The notes beneath the pieces were generated by a model, which had not been told where the DNA came from, did not search any database, and saw nothing but the letters and a program-made list of their open reading frames with translations. 64,000 nucleotides of DNA from Stentor coeruleus. Lineage: Eukaryota > Ciliophora > Heterotrichea > Heterotrichida > Stentoridae. Positions 52,271 to 61,068 of the stretch are shown in pieces. The stretch lies in contig MPUH01000069.1 in NCBI GenBank assembly GCA_001970955.1, positions 1-64,000 on the forward strand, in the 5' to 3' direction. The translations under genes and the position numbers were made by a program. The number at the start of each line of letters is the position of its first letter. Positions within the stretch are counted from its first letter, which is position 1.

Positions 52271-54370
52271 TCATTTTAATCTTGAGCTCTCATTAAGATC
52301 CACAGAAATCTCATTAATCCTCTTACTCTTATAAAACGAGCTCTCAAATTCTAATTCAGAATCTTCAGAATCCGATTCCATAACAAAATTCTGCATAGGT
52401 ATTTCAAGTACTCTCCATAACTCCTCAGTTTTGCTTTGATTTTTACTTTCCAACATACATTGATTGACTTTATGTATAAACTTTATATCTTTAGTCTTAT
52501 CCAAAGCTTTATAATAAAAGTTTTCAAGTTGTTTAATTTTAGCGATATCAAGGGTTTTAAGGTTCTCAAGTTCTAAGATTTTAAGTTTTTCTATGAGGAT
52601 TTTATTTTCCATATGTATTTTCTTGTATTTTTCTTTGGCTTGTTTTTTTATTTCTGACTGGGTTTTGCAGTGTTCAAGAGCTTTTCTTAGTTCATTTTTT
52701 AGCTATATAGAGTTTACATTGACTTTTGAGTCTTGGAGTAAGCTTTTTGCTTCGGTTAAATCTCTGATTTCTCTGTTTTTAGCTTTGAGTTCAATGCTCA
52801 TAGCTTTCATTCTTTCAAAAACCACTGCACCTTTTTCTTCAAATTCTAAGTTGTTCGACCAAATCCTTGATGAGTCTTCGTTTTTTATTAGACGTTTATC
52901 TACACGTAAATATCCTGGTGGGGTTTTCCATATTTCATTTATGTAGAATGGGGATTTTTTCTCCTCTTCAGATGATAAATCTAATACAAGCATGCTGTTT
53001 AATCTACTGATTCGATCTTCTAGTTGTTTTCGCATTTGGAGACTGGATTCAGCGATTACTACACCGCCTTGTTGGGCATCTTCAAGCTCTTTGCGTAATG
53101 CGTCGAGATCTTTTTGATAGCTTTTAAGGAGTTCAGAGTTTTTATTGCTTTTTATATTCGCTTCAACAGTATTTGTTATACTTCTCGCGACCCCACCAAA
53201 GCGTAAAGTGCTCAAAGTCATCTCAAACTGGCTTAAAGTTGCAGTGGCCGTACATATAATACATGTCAGCGAGTTCCCTCCAAGCGAGCTGCTAAGTATT
53301 TTAGTCAAATTCGAATTCCTATAAGGGACATGCACATCATTTTTCGATGTAGACTTTTCTGAGAGTTTATTAATAACCTGACACAAATAAAAAAGGCTAG
53401 TATTAATATGTTTTCCCTCATTCAACAAAGCTTCTGTTTTCTGTGCAGATCTATGCTTTACATCAGCAGTATCAATCAAATTACTAACCCTTTCCGACCC
53501 AGCCAAGTCTACAAAATTCAAAACACTTTCTGTAGTAACACTTCCATCTTCAGTATCAGGGAGAACTCTAATACTTGTAACATTTATCCTAAAAATAGTA
53601 TGTGATCTAGAACTATGATGATTCATAGCTGTAGCTGCATATTTTCTATTACTCTCCCCTTTTTTAATCCATTCAAACACTTCTTCAATACTATTCACAG
53701 CATGCTCACTTAAATCAGAAACAAAAAAACCATCAGCATCCTCATTTACAGTCAACACCTCAGCTTTAACATGAAGATTATCAGCTAAAAGATCAAAAAC
53801 CTGCTCATTATATATTTCTAAATAACTGCAAGTTAGATAATAAGTCCTTTCGAATTTATTAGAAATTGATGTAAAAAGGTCTTCAAGGGCAAAGATTATA
53901 ATACCTTTTTCTTTAGGTAGTTCAATTTTCTGCATGGTTAAACTTTCACGAAAGATTTTCCTTGATGGAGAAACTGAATGCATTTCACGTTTTCTTGGTG
54001 TTGGAGGTTCTTGTGAGCTTTCACTACCCATCATTGTATATGTTTTACCACTACCTGTTTGCCCATATGCAAAAATTGTCCCATTATAACCTTCTAAAGA
54101 TGCATAGATTATTGGACGGGCTACTGTGTTGTAGATTAGAAGATTTGAATCACTTGATGTAAAACAATAGTCTGATTAGAGATTACTGTAACTATAACTT
54201 CGTGCCTGTCCGGTTAGTTTTTTGCAATCGATAAGGTATTGATTCCACTCAGGTTTTAGAGTGGCTGTATTTTTTGTTATTGCCCAGATACAGGTTTCGT
54301 TATCATTGAGCTCAGTTGAGTTTAATGGCCTGTATCTTAAAGAGACATTGATGTTCTCATTTCTAGACAT
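52271..54370 (-). CDS. N-terminal motor kinesin (kinesin-7-like), three exons
   Basis: A 689-residue kinesin from three exons. The motor domain (about 5-390) has P-loop GQTGSGKT (98-105), switch I NHHSSRSH, switch II DLAGSE and the microtubule-binding HVPYRNSNLTKILSSSLGG. Motor at the N terminus means plus-end-directed movement in known families; the neck and sequence style are closest to kinesin-7/CENP-E, not certain. A short linker and interrupted coiled coil (about 395-650, LLKSYQKDLDALRKELEDAQ) follow, with an acidic end. There is a long insert after the P-loop (SQEPPTPRKREMHSVSPSRK) not usual in kinesins. Both introns are needed: without the first, the P-loop exon lacks the N-terminal strand. 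Ciliate uses could be mitosis or cilia. Confidence 0.92.
52703..52717 (-). other. 15-nt intron in kinesin gene
   Basis: GTAAACTCTATATAG, phase 0. Splicing joins SKVN to LKNELRKALEH and adds about 150 residues of coiled coil. Confidence 0.9.
54172..54186 (-). other. 15-nt intron in kinesin gene, CAG acceptor
   Basis: GTAATCTCTAATCAG, phase 1. Splicing joins RSYSY to NYCFTSSDSNLLIY inside the motor domain. Confidence 0.92.
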
Positions 54371-55018
54371 TTTATAAAATTTTTTTTGATTTTGTGAGAG
54401 TTTGGTATGATTTTAAAGTGAAAATTATCATAGATAATTAGAGTTTTTAATATTAAATGTATTATGATGTGTAGTTTTTTTTTTAGTTGAAATCGTTTAG
54501 TTTTAAAATTATATTTTTTAATTTAATTAGAGGAAAGGCTGTTTTTGTATAAAGTTATTAATATATTAAATGCAATATATTAGATAATTATGTAGCATTT
54601 TGCTAAGAAAATACATATAGATTTTCAAGGATTAGAATTTTGTCATAAAAATAATTAGTTAGCTTGGCCTTTATCCATGAGCCATATTAAAAAATGCTAA
54701 AAGTAAAAACTTATATCAAACATCTCTATTTACAACTATAGTTGTAGCTATCAGTCATCCTATTTCTCAACTCACTTCATCTAATAAAATCTGTATCTTT
54801 TCAAAAGCACAGCATCTTAAAAAACTCTACCAAACTCCCTCTCAATCATCTAAGGGCCAAAAAAATCACAAAAAAACATCTCTACAAATTCCAACATTAT
54901 GCAAACTCAAACTTAATTTCCCACATAAATAACCTCTAAAAAAAACCAAAAAATCCATCCTAGTCTACATTTCTCCAAAATATTCCATATTTCAAAGATA
55001 TTAAACTTATCATATAAA
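54371..55018. other. intergenic region between divergent genes
   Basis: Shared 5' flank of the kinesin (minus) and Rer1 (plus). The left half is G/T-rich and the right half C/A-rich and G-poor on the plus strand, so each gene sees a G-poor upstream region on its own coding strand. No other gene. Confidence 0.6.
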
Positions 55019-55531
55019 ATGGAAAAAATTTCTTATTCTCTCTGGCGAGTTTATCAAGCATATTCTGATAAATCTATAGTTTATATCAAAGCAAGATGGG
55101 TTACTTTAGGTATCTTACTTTTTTGGTATTTTATTAGAATTATTACCATTAAAGGATTTTATGTTGTTACATATGCTTTATCGATATTTTTACTCAATTT
55201 GTTTTTAAGATTCTTAACACCTTTAAAGGCTGATCTTGAAGATGAAGATAGCGATGAACCTGTTTTACCTATGAGAGAAAAGGATGAATTTAAGCCTTTA
55301 TTAAGAAAACTTGGGGAGTTTAAATTTTGGAAGGTCGCATTTGTAGCTACATTATTTGCTTATATTTGCACTTTTATTAAAGCGCTTGATTTCCCTGTGT
55401 TCTGGCCTGTACTTGTTATGTACTTTATAATATTGTTTGTTGTTACGATGAGAAGACAGATCGCACATATGATTAAGCATAAATATTTGCCATTTGACCA
55501 TGGTAAGGCAGCTTATAATAGCAGTAGATAA
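55019..55531 (+). CDS. RER1: Rer1, retention receptor of the early secretory pathway
   Basis: A 170-residue protein matching Rer1 over its whole length. Four hydrophobic helices are visible (about 27-44, 52-66, 104-122, 127-145), and family motifs are kept: ARWVTLGIL, YALSIFLLNLFLRFL, the acidic loop EDEDSDEPVLP, EFKFWKVAF, FPVFWPVLVMYFI and MRRQIAHMIKHKYLPFDHGK. Rer1 returns escaped ER membrane proteins from the cis-Golgi through COPI. The animal protein has about 25 more N-terminal residues. Its stop is 41 bp from that of the convergent DIEG-repeat gene. Confidence 0.96.
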   Translation: MEKISYSLWRVYQAYSDKSIVYIKARWVTLGILLFWYFIRIITIKGFYVVTYALSIFLLNLFLRFLTPLKADLEDEDSDEPVLPMREKDEFKPLLRKLGEFKFWKVAFVATLFAYICTFIKALDFPVFWPVLVMYFIILFVVTMRRQIAHMIKHKYLPFDHGKAAYNSSR

Positions 55532-55572
55532 ACGTTTGATTTTAGTTTTATTCCTACATGGTTAAGTTATTA

Positions 55573-57000
55573 TTAAGTCGGATTGCCTATTTCAGATCTT
55601 GATAAAGAAAAACGATAAGAACTGTTGGATGAACTTGGTCTACTACAACTCTTAGAACTAACCCCGCAAAATTTTTTCAAATTCTGAGTGAACTGCGCTG
55701 AGTCCACAATCTTTATTTCCTTTTTACCTCTATAAATTGTATGAGGATTAGCCACACTAAGAAACTTGTCATTAAGTTTCGCATAAGGGTTCTCAAAAAA
55801 CTTTTCTGTATTCTTATTAAATTCATCTTGCATTTCACTATCAGCCAAAGGTTCATCATAAAACTTATAAGCATTTCTCTGAAAGCCTGTATTATGAGTA
55901 TTCCTACAAGTACTAGGTCTAGAAGATTTAGGTCTTGAAGGTGGTAAACTACTACATCTTGAGTTACTTGGAGTGACCCCCCAAAAAAGTTTATTATTTT
56001 TTTCTTGGTCTTTAGGAACACTATTTTCCTTATTATTTTCCTTAAATTCAACAACTTTTTCATTAGAATCTTCAGTAGTCCATGCATATTTTGGCTCAAG
56101 TGGATTAGTAACCCTATTAGTTTTTATACCTTTTTTATATGAACTAGCAGCGGTACCTTCTATATCACTAGCATCAACAAGTTTTTTCTTATAATTCCGA
56201 TTTTTACTTTGGAACTGACCTTGTCCTACTGTATTAGATTTAGATCCTTCAATATCTGCACAGTCTAAATTCCTTCTATGCCCAGGATTTGTTGTGTTTA
56301 TAATATTTTTTGACTTAGATCCTTCAATAAACCCTATTGTTTCTATATTTCCTTGTTCATTTCGCGCTAGATATTCAGGTTCAAGAGGATTTGTGGACCT
56401 TTTTGATACGAATCCTTTGGCAATTATATCTTTAGGATCCATGAAATCAGGCTTAATCATTTGATGTTGTAGTTTCGCCCTTGCCCCATCTATATCTTTT
56501 ATTGATATTTGATCTCTAGTTTGCCATTTATCTACTTTCTTAGGTTTAGATCCTTCGATATCATCATTCATCAAAGTATCTCTAATGAATTTTGGCGGAG
56601 TAACAGCCCGAGTTTCATAAGATGGGAGTTTATATACTGGATTTAAAGGATTTACCACCCTATTTGTTGTAAATTCTAAATGTCTAGACTTTGTTCCTTC
56701 AATATCAGAGATTTCTAAACTTAAATTCGGTTTTCTTAGTTTTTGATGTAATTGTTTAGGATATGCTTTTTCTATATCTTGGGTTTGGTTTATATATTCA
56801 GGTTTGTTTAAATATTGATAACCTTTTAGTAAAGGTTGAGCTCCAATTATATCTTCAGTTTGTAATGATCCCATCAGACGCTGTTTAAATATTTTATGTT
56901 TTGGAGGAGCGTCTTTAGGGGTTATTGTGGATAAGGACATTAAGTCATCTGAGTAACGATTACTTCGGTTTGGGAAGGTATGGGAATCTGGCCACAGCAT
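55573..57000 (-). CDS. DIEG-repeat protein
   Basis: A 475-residue, basic, mostly disordered protein built from two short repeated modules. The first, DIEGSKPK or a variant (DIIGAQP, DIEKAYP, DIEGTKSR, DIEGSKPK, DIDGARAK, FIEGSKSK, DIEGSKSN, DIEGTAAS), occurs about eight times between 49 and 290. The second, TNRVVNPLNPVY / RSTNPLEPEY / TNRVTNPLEPKY, occurs three times. The C terminus is Ser/Arg-rich. Repeats of this style occur in alveolate and other protist proteins linked to cortical or axonemal microtubules, as I recall; no orthologue can be named. Single exon. Confidence 0.8.
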   Translation of the reverse strand: MLWPDSHTFPNRSNRYSDDLMSLSTITPKDAPPKHKIFKQRLMGSLQTEDIIGAQPLLKGYQYLNKPEYINQTQDIEKAYPKQLHQKLRKPNLSLEISDIEGTKSRHLEFTTNRVVNPLNPVYKLPSYETRAVTPPKFIRDTLMNDDIEGSKPKKVDKWQTRDQISIKDIDGARAKLQHQMIKPDFMDPKDIIAKGFVSKRSTNPLEPEYLARNEQGNIETIGFIEGSKSKNIINTTNPGHRRNLDCADIEGSKSNTVGQGQFQSKNRNYKKKLVDASDIEGTAASSYKKGIKTNRVTNPLEPKYAWTTEDSNEKVVEFKENNKENSVPKDQEKNNKLFWGVTPSNSRCSSLPPSRPKSSRPSTCRNTHNTGFQRNAYKFYDEPLADSEMQDEFNKNTEKFFENPYAKLNDKFLSVANPHTIYRGKKEIKIVDSAQFTQNLKKFCGVSSKSCSRPSSSNSSYRFSLSRSEIGNPT

Positions 57001-57372
57001 TTAAATGTTATTAAGGGAAAAAGGAATATGAAGCTAAAAAAGCGGCATTATTGTGTGGGTATACATTTTAAAGGAAGGCTTTTTTAATGTTGTGGGCTTT
57101 TGCTATATTTACTGCTATAATTATTTATACTTTAAATAACAAAATATATACTAATATAATCATAATTTCATCTATCCCATTATCAAATTACACTCCAATC
57201 TTAACAACCCATATCAACCCCCAAATCCACTACAAATTTACCTTAGACTTCTTATCTCATTACAAAAAAGCTTATCAAATATCAAAACCTTTAAATCATA
57301 TACTTTTTATCACATAAAAAATAACCATATACAAAAACAATATAAAAAAAAAGTTAGCACCTCAATTAAATA

Positions 57373-57780
57373 TTAGATATCTTGGGCTTCTCCGTCTTTT
57401 TCTTTAACTCCTTCAGGTAATAAAGCGCTATGAATAAATGGTGTTACACCTCCGCTAGCAATTGTGGTGTTTGCCATAAGTTTGTTAAGTTCTTCATCAT
57501 TTCTTATAGCAAGTTGAATATGTCTTGGGACAATCCTAGTTTTCTTATAATCCTTAGCAGCGTTTCCTGCAAGTTCAAGAACTTCAGCAGCAAGGTATTC
57601 TAATACTGCAGCAAGATAAACAGGGGCACCAGCACCGATTCTTTCTGCGTATTTTCCTTGTTTCATGAAACGAGAAATCCTACCAACTGGGAATTGAAGT
57701 CCTGCTTTTTGTGATCTTGAAGTCTTTGTAGCATTAGCTGCCTTGCCTCTTGTTCCTTTTCCTTTTCCAATAGTTGCCAT
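57373..57780 (-). CDS. histone H2A with non-phosphorylatable H2A.X-like tail
   Basis: A 135-residue H2A. The fold is complete: [20 protein letters not shown], the loop 1 [17 protein letters not shown], the acidic-patch helix and [20 protein letters not shown]. It has features of both canonical H2A and H2A.Z ([17 protein letters not shown] is near the Z-type docking segment). The last residues are GEAQDI. In H2A.X-type histones the end is SQ(E/D) plus a hydrophobic residue; here the Ser position is Ala132, so ATM/ATR-type phosphorylation cannot occur at that site. Upstream (minus-strand leader, 57781 onward) is G-poor on its coding strand. Other H2A genes must exist elsewhere. Confidence 0.95.
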   Translation of the reverse strand: MATIGKGKGTRGKAANATKTSRSQKAGLQFPVGRISRFMKQGKYAERIGAGAPVYLAAVLEYLAAEVLELAGNAAKDYKKTRIVPRHIQLAIRNDEELNKLMANTTIASGGVTPFIHSALLPEGVKEKDGEAQDI

Positions 57781-58300
57781 TTACTAAGAATAATAGGAGT
57801 TTGGTATTTATATTAAGAATTAGTAGATATGGATACATTTCTGCCAATCATAGAGAAGATTACTATAAAAATGGATACTTGCTATTGAGAAGTGTATGTG
57901 GAGTTAGCTTTAATGTTTTGGATTTGTTAATAATTTTTAGTTTTTTTTAGCTTTGGACTAGGAAATCTGTGGGGATTCAAATCAATAGAGATAGGGTTTT
58001 TTTTTTAAAATTTCAGGGGATAAGGTTTGATTTTTGATGTGGTAGGAACGATATTTTATGATGATTGAATAGAGGATTTATTTCTTGAAAAATTTTAAGG
58101 GAAATAGTTTCTAAAATCTTGATTGGTAAGGATATATGGGTTTATTGTTTGAAGACCAGGATGTTTTATTAAAGAAAGCTTGAAAACTCCAAAGAAAGCG
58201 TGGAAATGTTTGATTCATTCCTCCAGACGGTCTGCAATACCTATTTTAGCTTCTAAGTCCCTGAGATTGATTATAAAATTTGTTAGGCATCAAAGTTTAT
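57781..58300. other. 5' flank of histone H2A, strand-skewed
   Basis: On the plus strand this is rich in G, A and T with few C. No gene is seen. It is the strongest example of the skewed 5' flank of a minus-strand gene. Confidence 0.6.
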
Positions 58301-58304
58301 ACAA

Positions 58305-58530
58305 TGTTCACACTGATTCATAAGCATTATTGGTGACAGCGCCTCCAATTAATAAACACATCTGCTAACTTTTCTGGTTTTCCATTAAACCCACCTACTT
58401 TCTTTTTGTCTTAACATAATTCAATCTCCTAACTCAAACTTATTAATAAACTGCTAAAGCTCCAATTGCACAAAATCTATAAGCAGCATGAAATTCAACA
58501 CCAGGCACTTCTTTAAATACTCCTTCAGAA
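58305..58530 (-). pseudogene. farnesyltransferase beta subunit relic
   Basis: Minus-strand pieces match two consecutive repeats of the protein farnesyltransferase beta barrel: EVPGVEFHAAYRFCAIGAL (family VPGMEAHGGYTFCGLAAL) and VGGFNGKPEKLADVCLL (family GGFQGRPNKLVDGCYSF). Several stops lie between and after them, and the second piece ends in a stop after AYESV. The zinc-ligand Cys and His regions and the remainder of the protein are not found. A dead fragment of a host gene. The rest of 58530-59434 is very AT-rich, with nothing supported. Confidence 0.72.
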
Positions 58531-59434
58531 TTCTTTAATCTAAAATATATTCAATACATTTATCATGTAAAATTTTCCGATAATTTCATATTAGAATAGG
58601 TTAATCCTAAATCAATTTACCCCATTCATCCCATTTTCTTTGTTGTAAAAACAAATATATAAATGCAAATTTTTCTTTTCCAAATGCAAACACCCCAAAA
58701 ATAATAAAATAATTATACCTGAGAACTTTTTTATAACTTTTATCGTTAATGTATTACTTAATACCATTTTATGGGTTAATAATAAGTATTTTGTTAAGAA
58801 TTTGTTACTGCAAAAAAAAAATATAACAATTTGGTGATATAAAAATAAGGTAATTTTGCTTCTCTTTGAGAGTTTCTTTTATAAAAATGATCTCTTTGAA
58901 AATATAAGTATTGATAATTAAAACAAGCAGACAACAATAAGCATAGCTAGGAATATGATAATTAAGAATGCTGAGAACATGATTATTAATAATATTATAC
59001 GAACTTTGAATGAAGCAAATTTTAATTTTAAACTTTTTCCTGGTACATATAGTATTAGTTAGGAATTATCGCTTGACTATTGTCCAACTCTTGTTAATTT
59101 TCTTCTTTTATAGTATATTTTCGTGATAAAGTTTTTTTATTTCTCTGTCGATCTTGATTATTTCTTTTTTGTGTTTTTCTCTAAGTGTTTTCCTGGTACA
59201 TAAAACTTATTCAGAAAGTTTTAATTTGAAATCTTTTTAGTAAATTTAAGAATAATTCGTTTGGTCTCTTCTTTTTTTCTTCATTTGTTTTGATAATATA
59301 AATACTTAAACTATAAGTTGTATATAAAGCATTAGTTTTTTATATAGACCATTTATATCAATCCTAATACAATTTTTTTTCCTAGAAAATTATATCATCA
59401 CATACACAAAATATCCAGCAAATAGTTATAATAT

Positions 59435-59857
59435 CTAAACTATCGCACCTGCATGAGCTGCAACTCTTGGCCACAAATCAGCACATTCCTTAGTTACTGG
59501 ACCTGACACACCTGAGCCTTTCATTTCTCCTTTAGGATTGACTATAACCCCAGCATTTTCCTCACAACAAATAAACACCCCATCTGCTCTTCTCCATGAC
59601 TTCCTTTGCCGTATCACAACTGCCGGCATAACTTTCTTACGAAGTTCTGGCTTACCTTTCTTTACGGTAACTAAAACCATATCACCAATAGAAGCTGCAG
59701 GTAAACGATTTAGCCTAGCACCAAATCTAGTCACAGCCATGATATAAAGGATCTTAGCACCAGTGTTATCAGCACAATTGATTCTAGCTCCAACAGGAAG
59801 GGCTAAAGTTACACGCATTTTGATACCTGTTGCTCCTGACCTTCCTCTTTTACTCAT
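59435..59857 (-). CDS. RPL23: 60S ribosomal protein uL14 (L23)
   Basis: A 140-residue protein, the usual length, matching eukaryotic uL14 throughout: [20 protein letters not shown], the ADNTGAK loop, [41 protein letters not shown] and the conserved end [19 protein letters not shown]. It sits at the 60S subunit interface and helps dock translation factors and the eIF6 anti-association site. Codon use is cleaner (more GCT, GGT, CGT) than in neighbouring genes, as expected for a highly expressed protein. No intron. Confidence 0.97.
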   Translation of the reverse strand: MSKRGRSGATGIKMRVTLALPVGARINCADNTGAKILYIMAVTRFGARLNRLPAASIGDMVLVTVKKGKPELRKKVMPAVVIRQRKSWRRADGVFICCEENAGVIVNPKGEMKGSGVSGPVTKECADLWPRVAAHAGAIV

Positions 59858-60276
59858 ATTTACAAACCATTATCTTATACCCTTATATCTAATGATTTAT
59901 ATAATTTTATCTTTTATTTTATATAGTAATTCTTAGTACTATAAGCCATATAATCATTTAGGTTTCTAGTTTCAAGTCTTAATTTTATATTATTATCATC
60001 TTCAGTAGCTTTTCTTTGTAACTGATAAAAGGCTTAATTATTAGTATGAAGTCTTATTTTTAGTTTTTGATTTTCTTTATATAATGACTCTTTTTATTTA
60101 GTTTATATTATCCATGCTATATTTTAATTTGTTTATTTTCACTTGACCAATAAGCTTTTTTTTTTTAAATTATCGACTTCACAACTCGTCTTAAACCTTC
60201 AATTAAAAAAAAAGGACCTTAAAATAACATCAAAAAAAAAAATTCAGCCTATAACTTACTAAAAAATTATCCTAAT
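59858..60276. other. intergenic, no gene seen
   Basis: Between uL14 and the FAM136A-like gene, both on the minus strand. AT-rich with long A and T runs near 60150-60240. Nothing supported. Confidence 0.6.
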
Positions 60277-60606
60277 TTAATTTGAGAACTGTATTTTTAG
60301 TCTTTTTAAAGCATCATCAAGGTCTTGAAGATACACTTTAGCATTATCAAAACAATCTGTATAGCAGCCCAATGAGTCTGCTGAAATCACATCACTTTTC
60401 CTTCTTTGTTTTGTGCATGAATGTAAACAAGAATTGAATGCTGCATCAAATCTCCCAAATAAAATCTGAGTTTGCTGGTCAACATAATCTAATGACCGAA
60501 CACAATTTTTACTACAATTATATGATTCTTCAAGATTAAATTCTTCTGCTCTGAAGCAGTCACTACTGCATATTAATGATTGTTTCTATATAATATTTAC
60601 AATCAT
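60277..60606 (-). CDS. FAM136A: FAM136A-like CX3C-motif protein, two exons
   Basis: A 104-residue protein from a six-base first exon (ATG ATT, 60601-60606) and a second exon (60277-60585). It shows four CX3C motifs spaced as in FAM136A: CSSDC, CSKNC, CLHSC and CYTDC, in helical surroundings ending LQDLDDALKRLKIQ. Such twin-CX3C proteins fold through the Mia40 oxidative relay in the mitochondrial intermembrane space; FAM136A is a mitochondrial protein. It is somewhat shorter than the animal protein (138) at the N terminus. It is easily missed because the first exon encodes only Met-Ile. The start codon is 55 bp from the divergent small membrane gene. Confidence 0.85.
60586..60600 (-). other. 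15-nt intron after a two-codon exon
   Basis: GTAAATATTATATAG, phase 0, following ATGATT. Retention would stop translation at the seventh codon. Confidence 0.87.
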
Positions 60607-60661
60607 TTTATGGTTGAAACATGTTGTGTCCTGTAATATTTTTTCAATTGAATCTTTAAGA
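60607..60661. promoter_or_regulatory. 55-bp divergent intergenic region
   Basis: Holds both 5' leaders of the FAM136A-like gene (minus) and a small membrane protein gene (plus). No motif recognised. Confidence 0.4.
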
Positions 60662-60925
60662 ATGTTGTATTGGGAAAATATTGGTTCCTCGTATTGGAGT
60701 TTTGTGTCTATATCGATATTTTTCATTTTTATTATGGGTGGGTTTTTATGTTTTGGATGGAAGAAAAGGTTTTTGTCAAAGTTTTTATATGGGAAATTAG
60801 GTGATGAGGATTTTTTTTATAGGAATTTAAGGTTTGAGAGTCCTGTGACCTCTTTCTTTCAGCTGATTCGGGATGGTGTACCACTCGTCGTCTTTAATAA
60901 TTTGCTCGTTGACTTTTCCCAGTAG
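60662..60925 (+). CDS. small single-pass membrane protein
   Basis: An 87-residue frame starting MLYWENIGSSYW, with one hydrophobic helix (about 13-31, FVSISIFFIFIMGGFLCFG), then KKRF, which puts the basic end in the cytosol, and a soluble tail (KLGDEDFFYRNLRFESPVTS). ATG at 60662 is used; a longer frame lacks an ATG. No family recognised. It ends 143 bp before the carboxypeptidase gene on the same strand. Confidence 0.55.
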   Translation: MLYWENIGSSYWSFVSISIFFIFIMGGFLCFGWKKRFLSKFLYGKLGDEDFFYRNLRFESPVTSFFQLIRDGVPLVVFNNLLVDFSQ

Positions 60926-61068
60926 TTCTTTAAAGTTTCTTTTTTGAGAGTAAGTATAACTGAGGCAAGTCTTGCGTTTATTTTATTTTTCCTTGTGAAT
61001 CCTAGTTTTTTAAGGCATACTTTGAAGTTCTTGTATAATGGTAATAATAATACTGCTTCATAGTTTAA

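Noticed and set aside
57087-57317. 76-codon plus frame downstream of H2A
   Set aside because: C/A-rich, G-free 3' flank of a minus-strand gene; open by composition.
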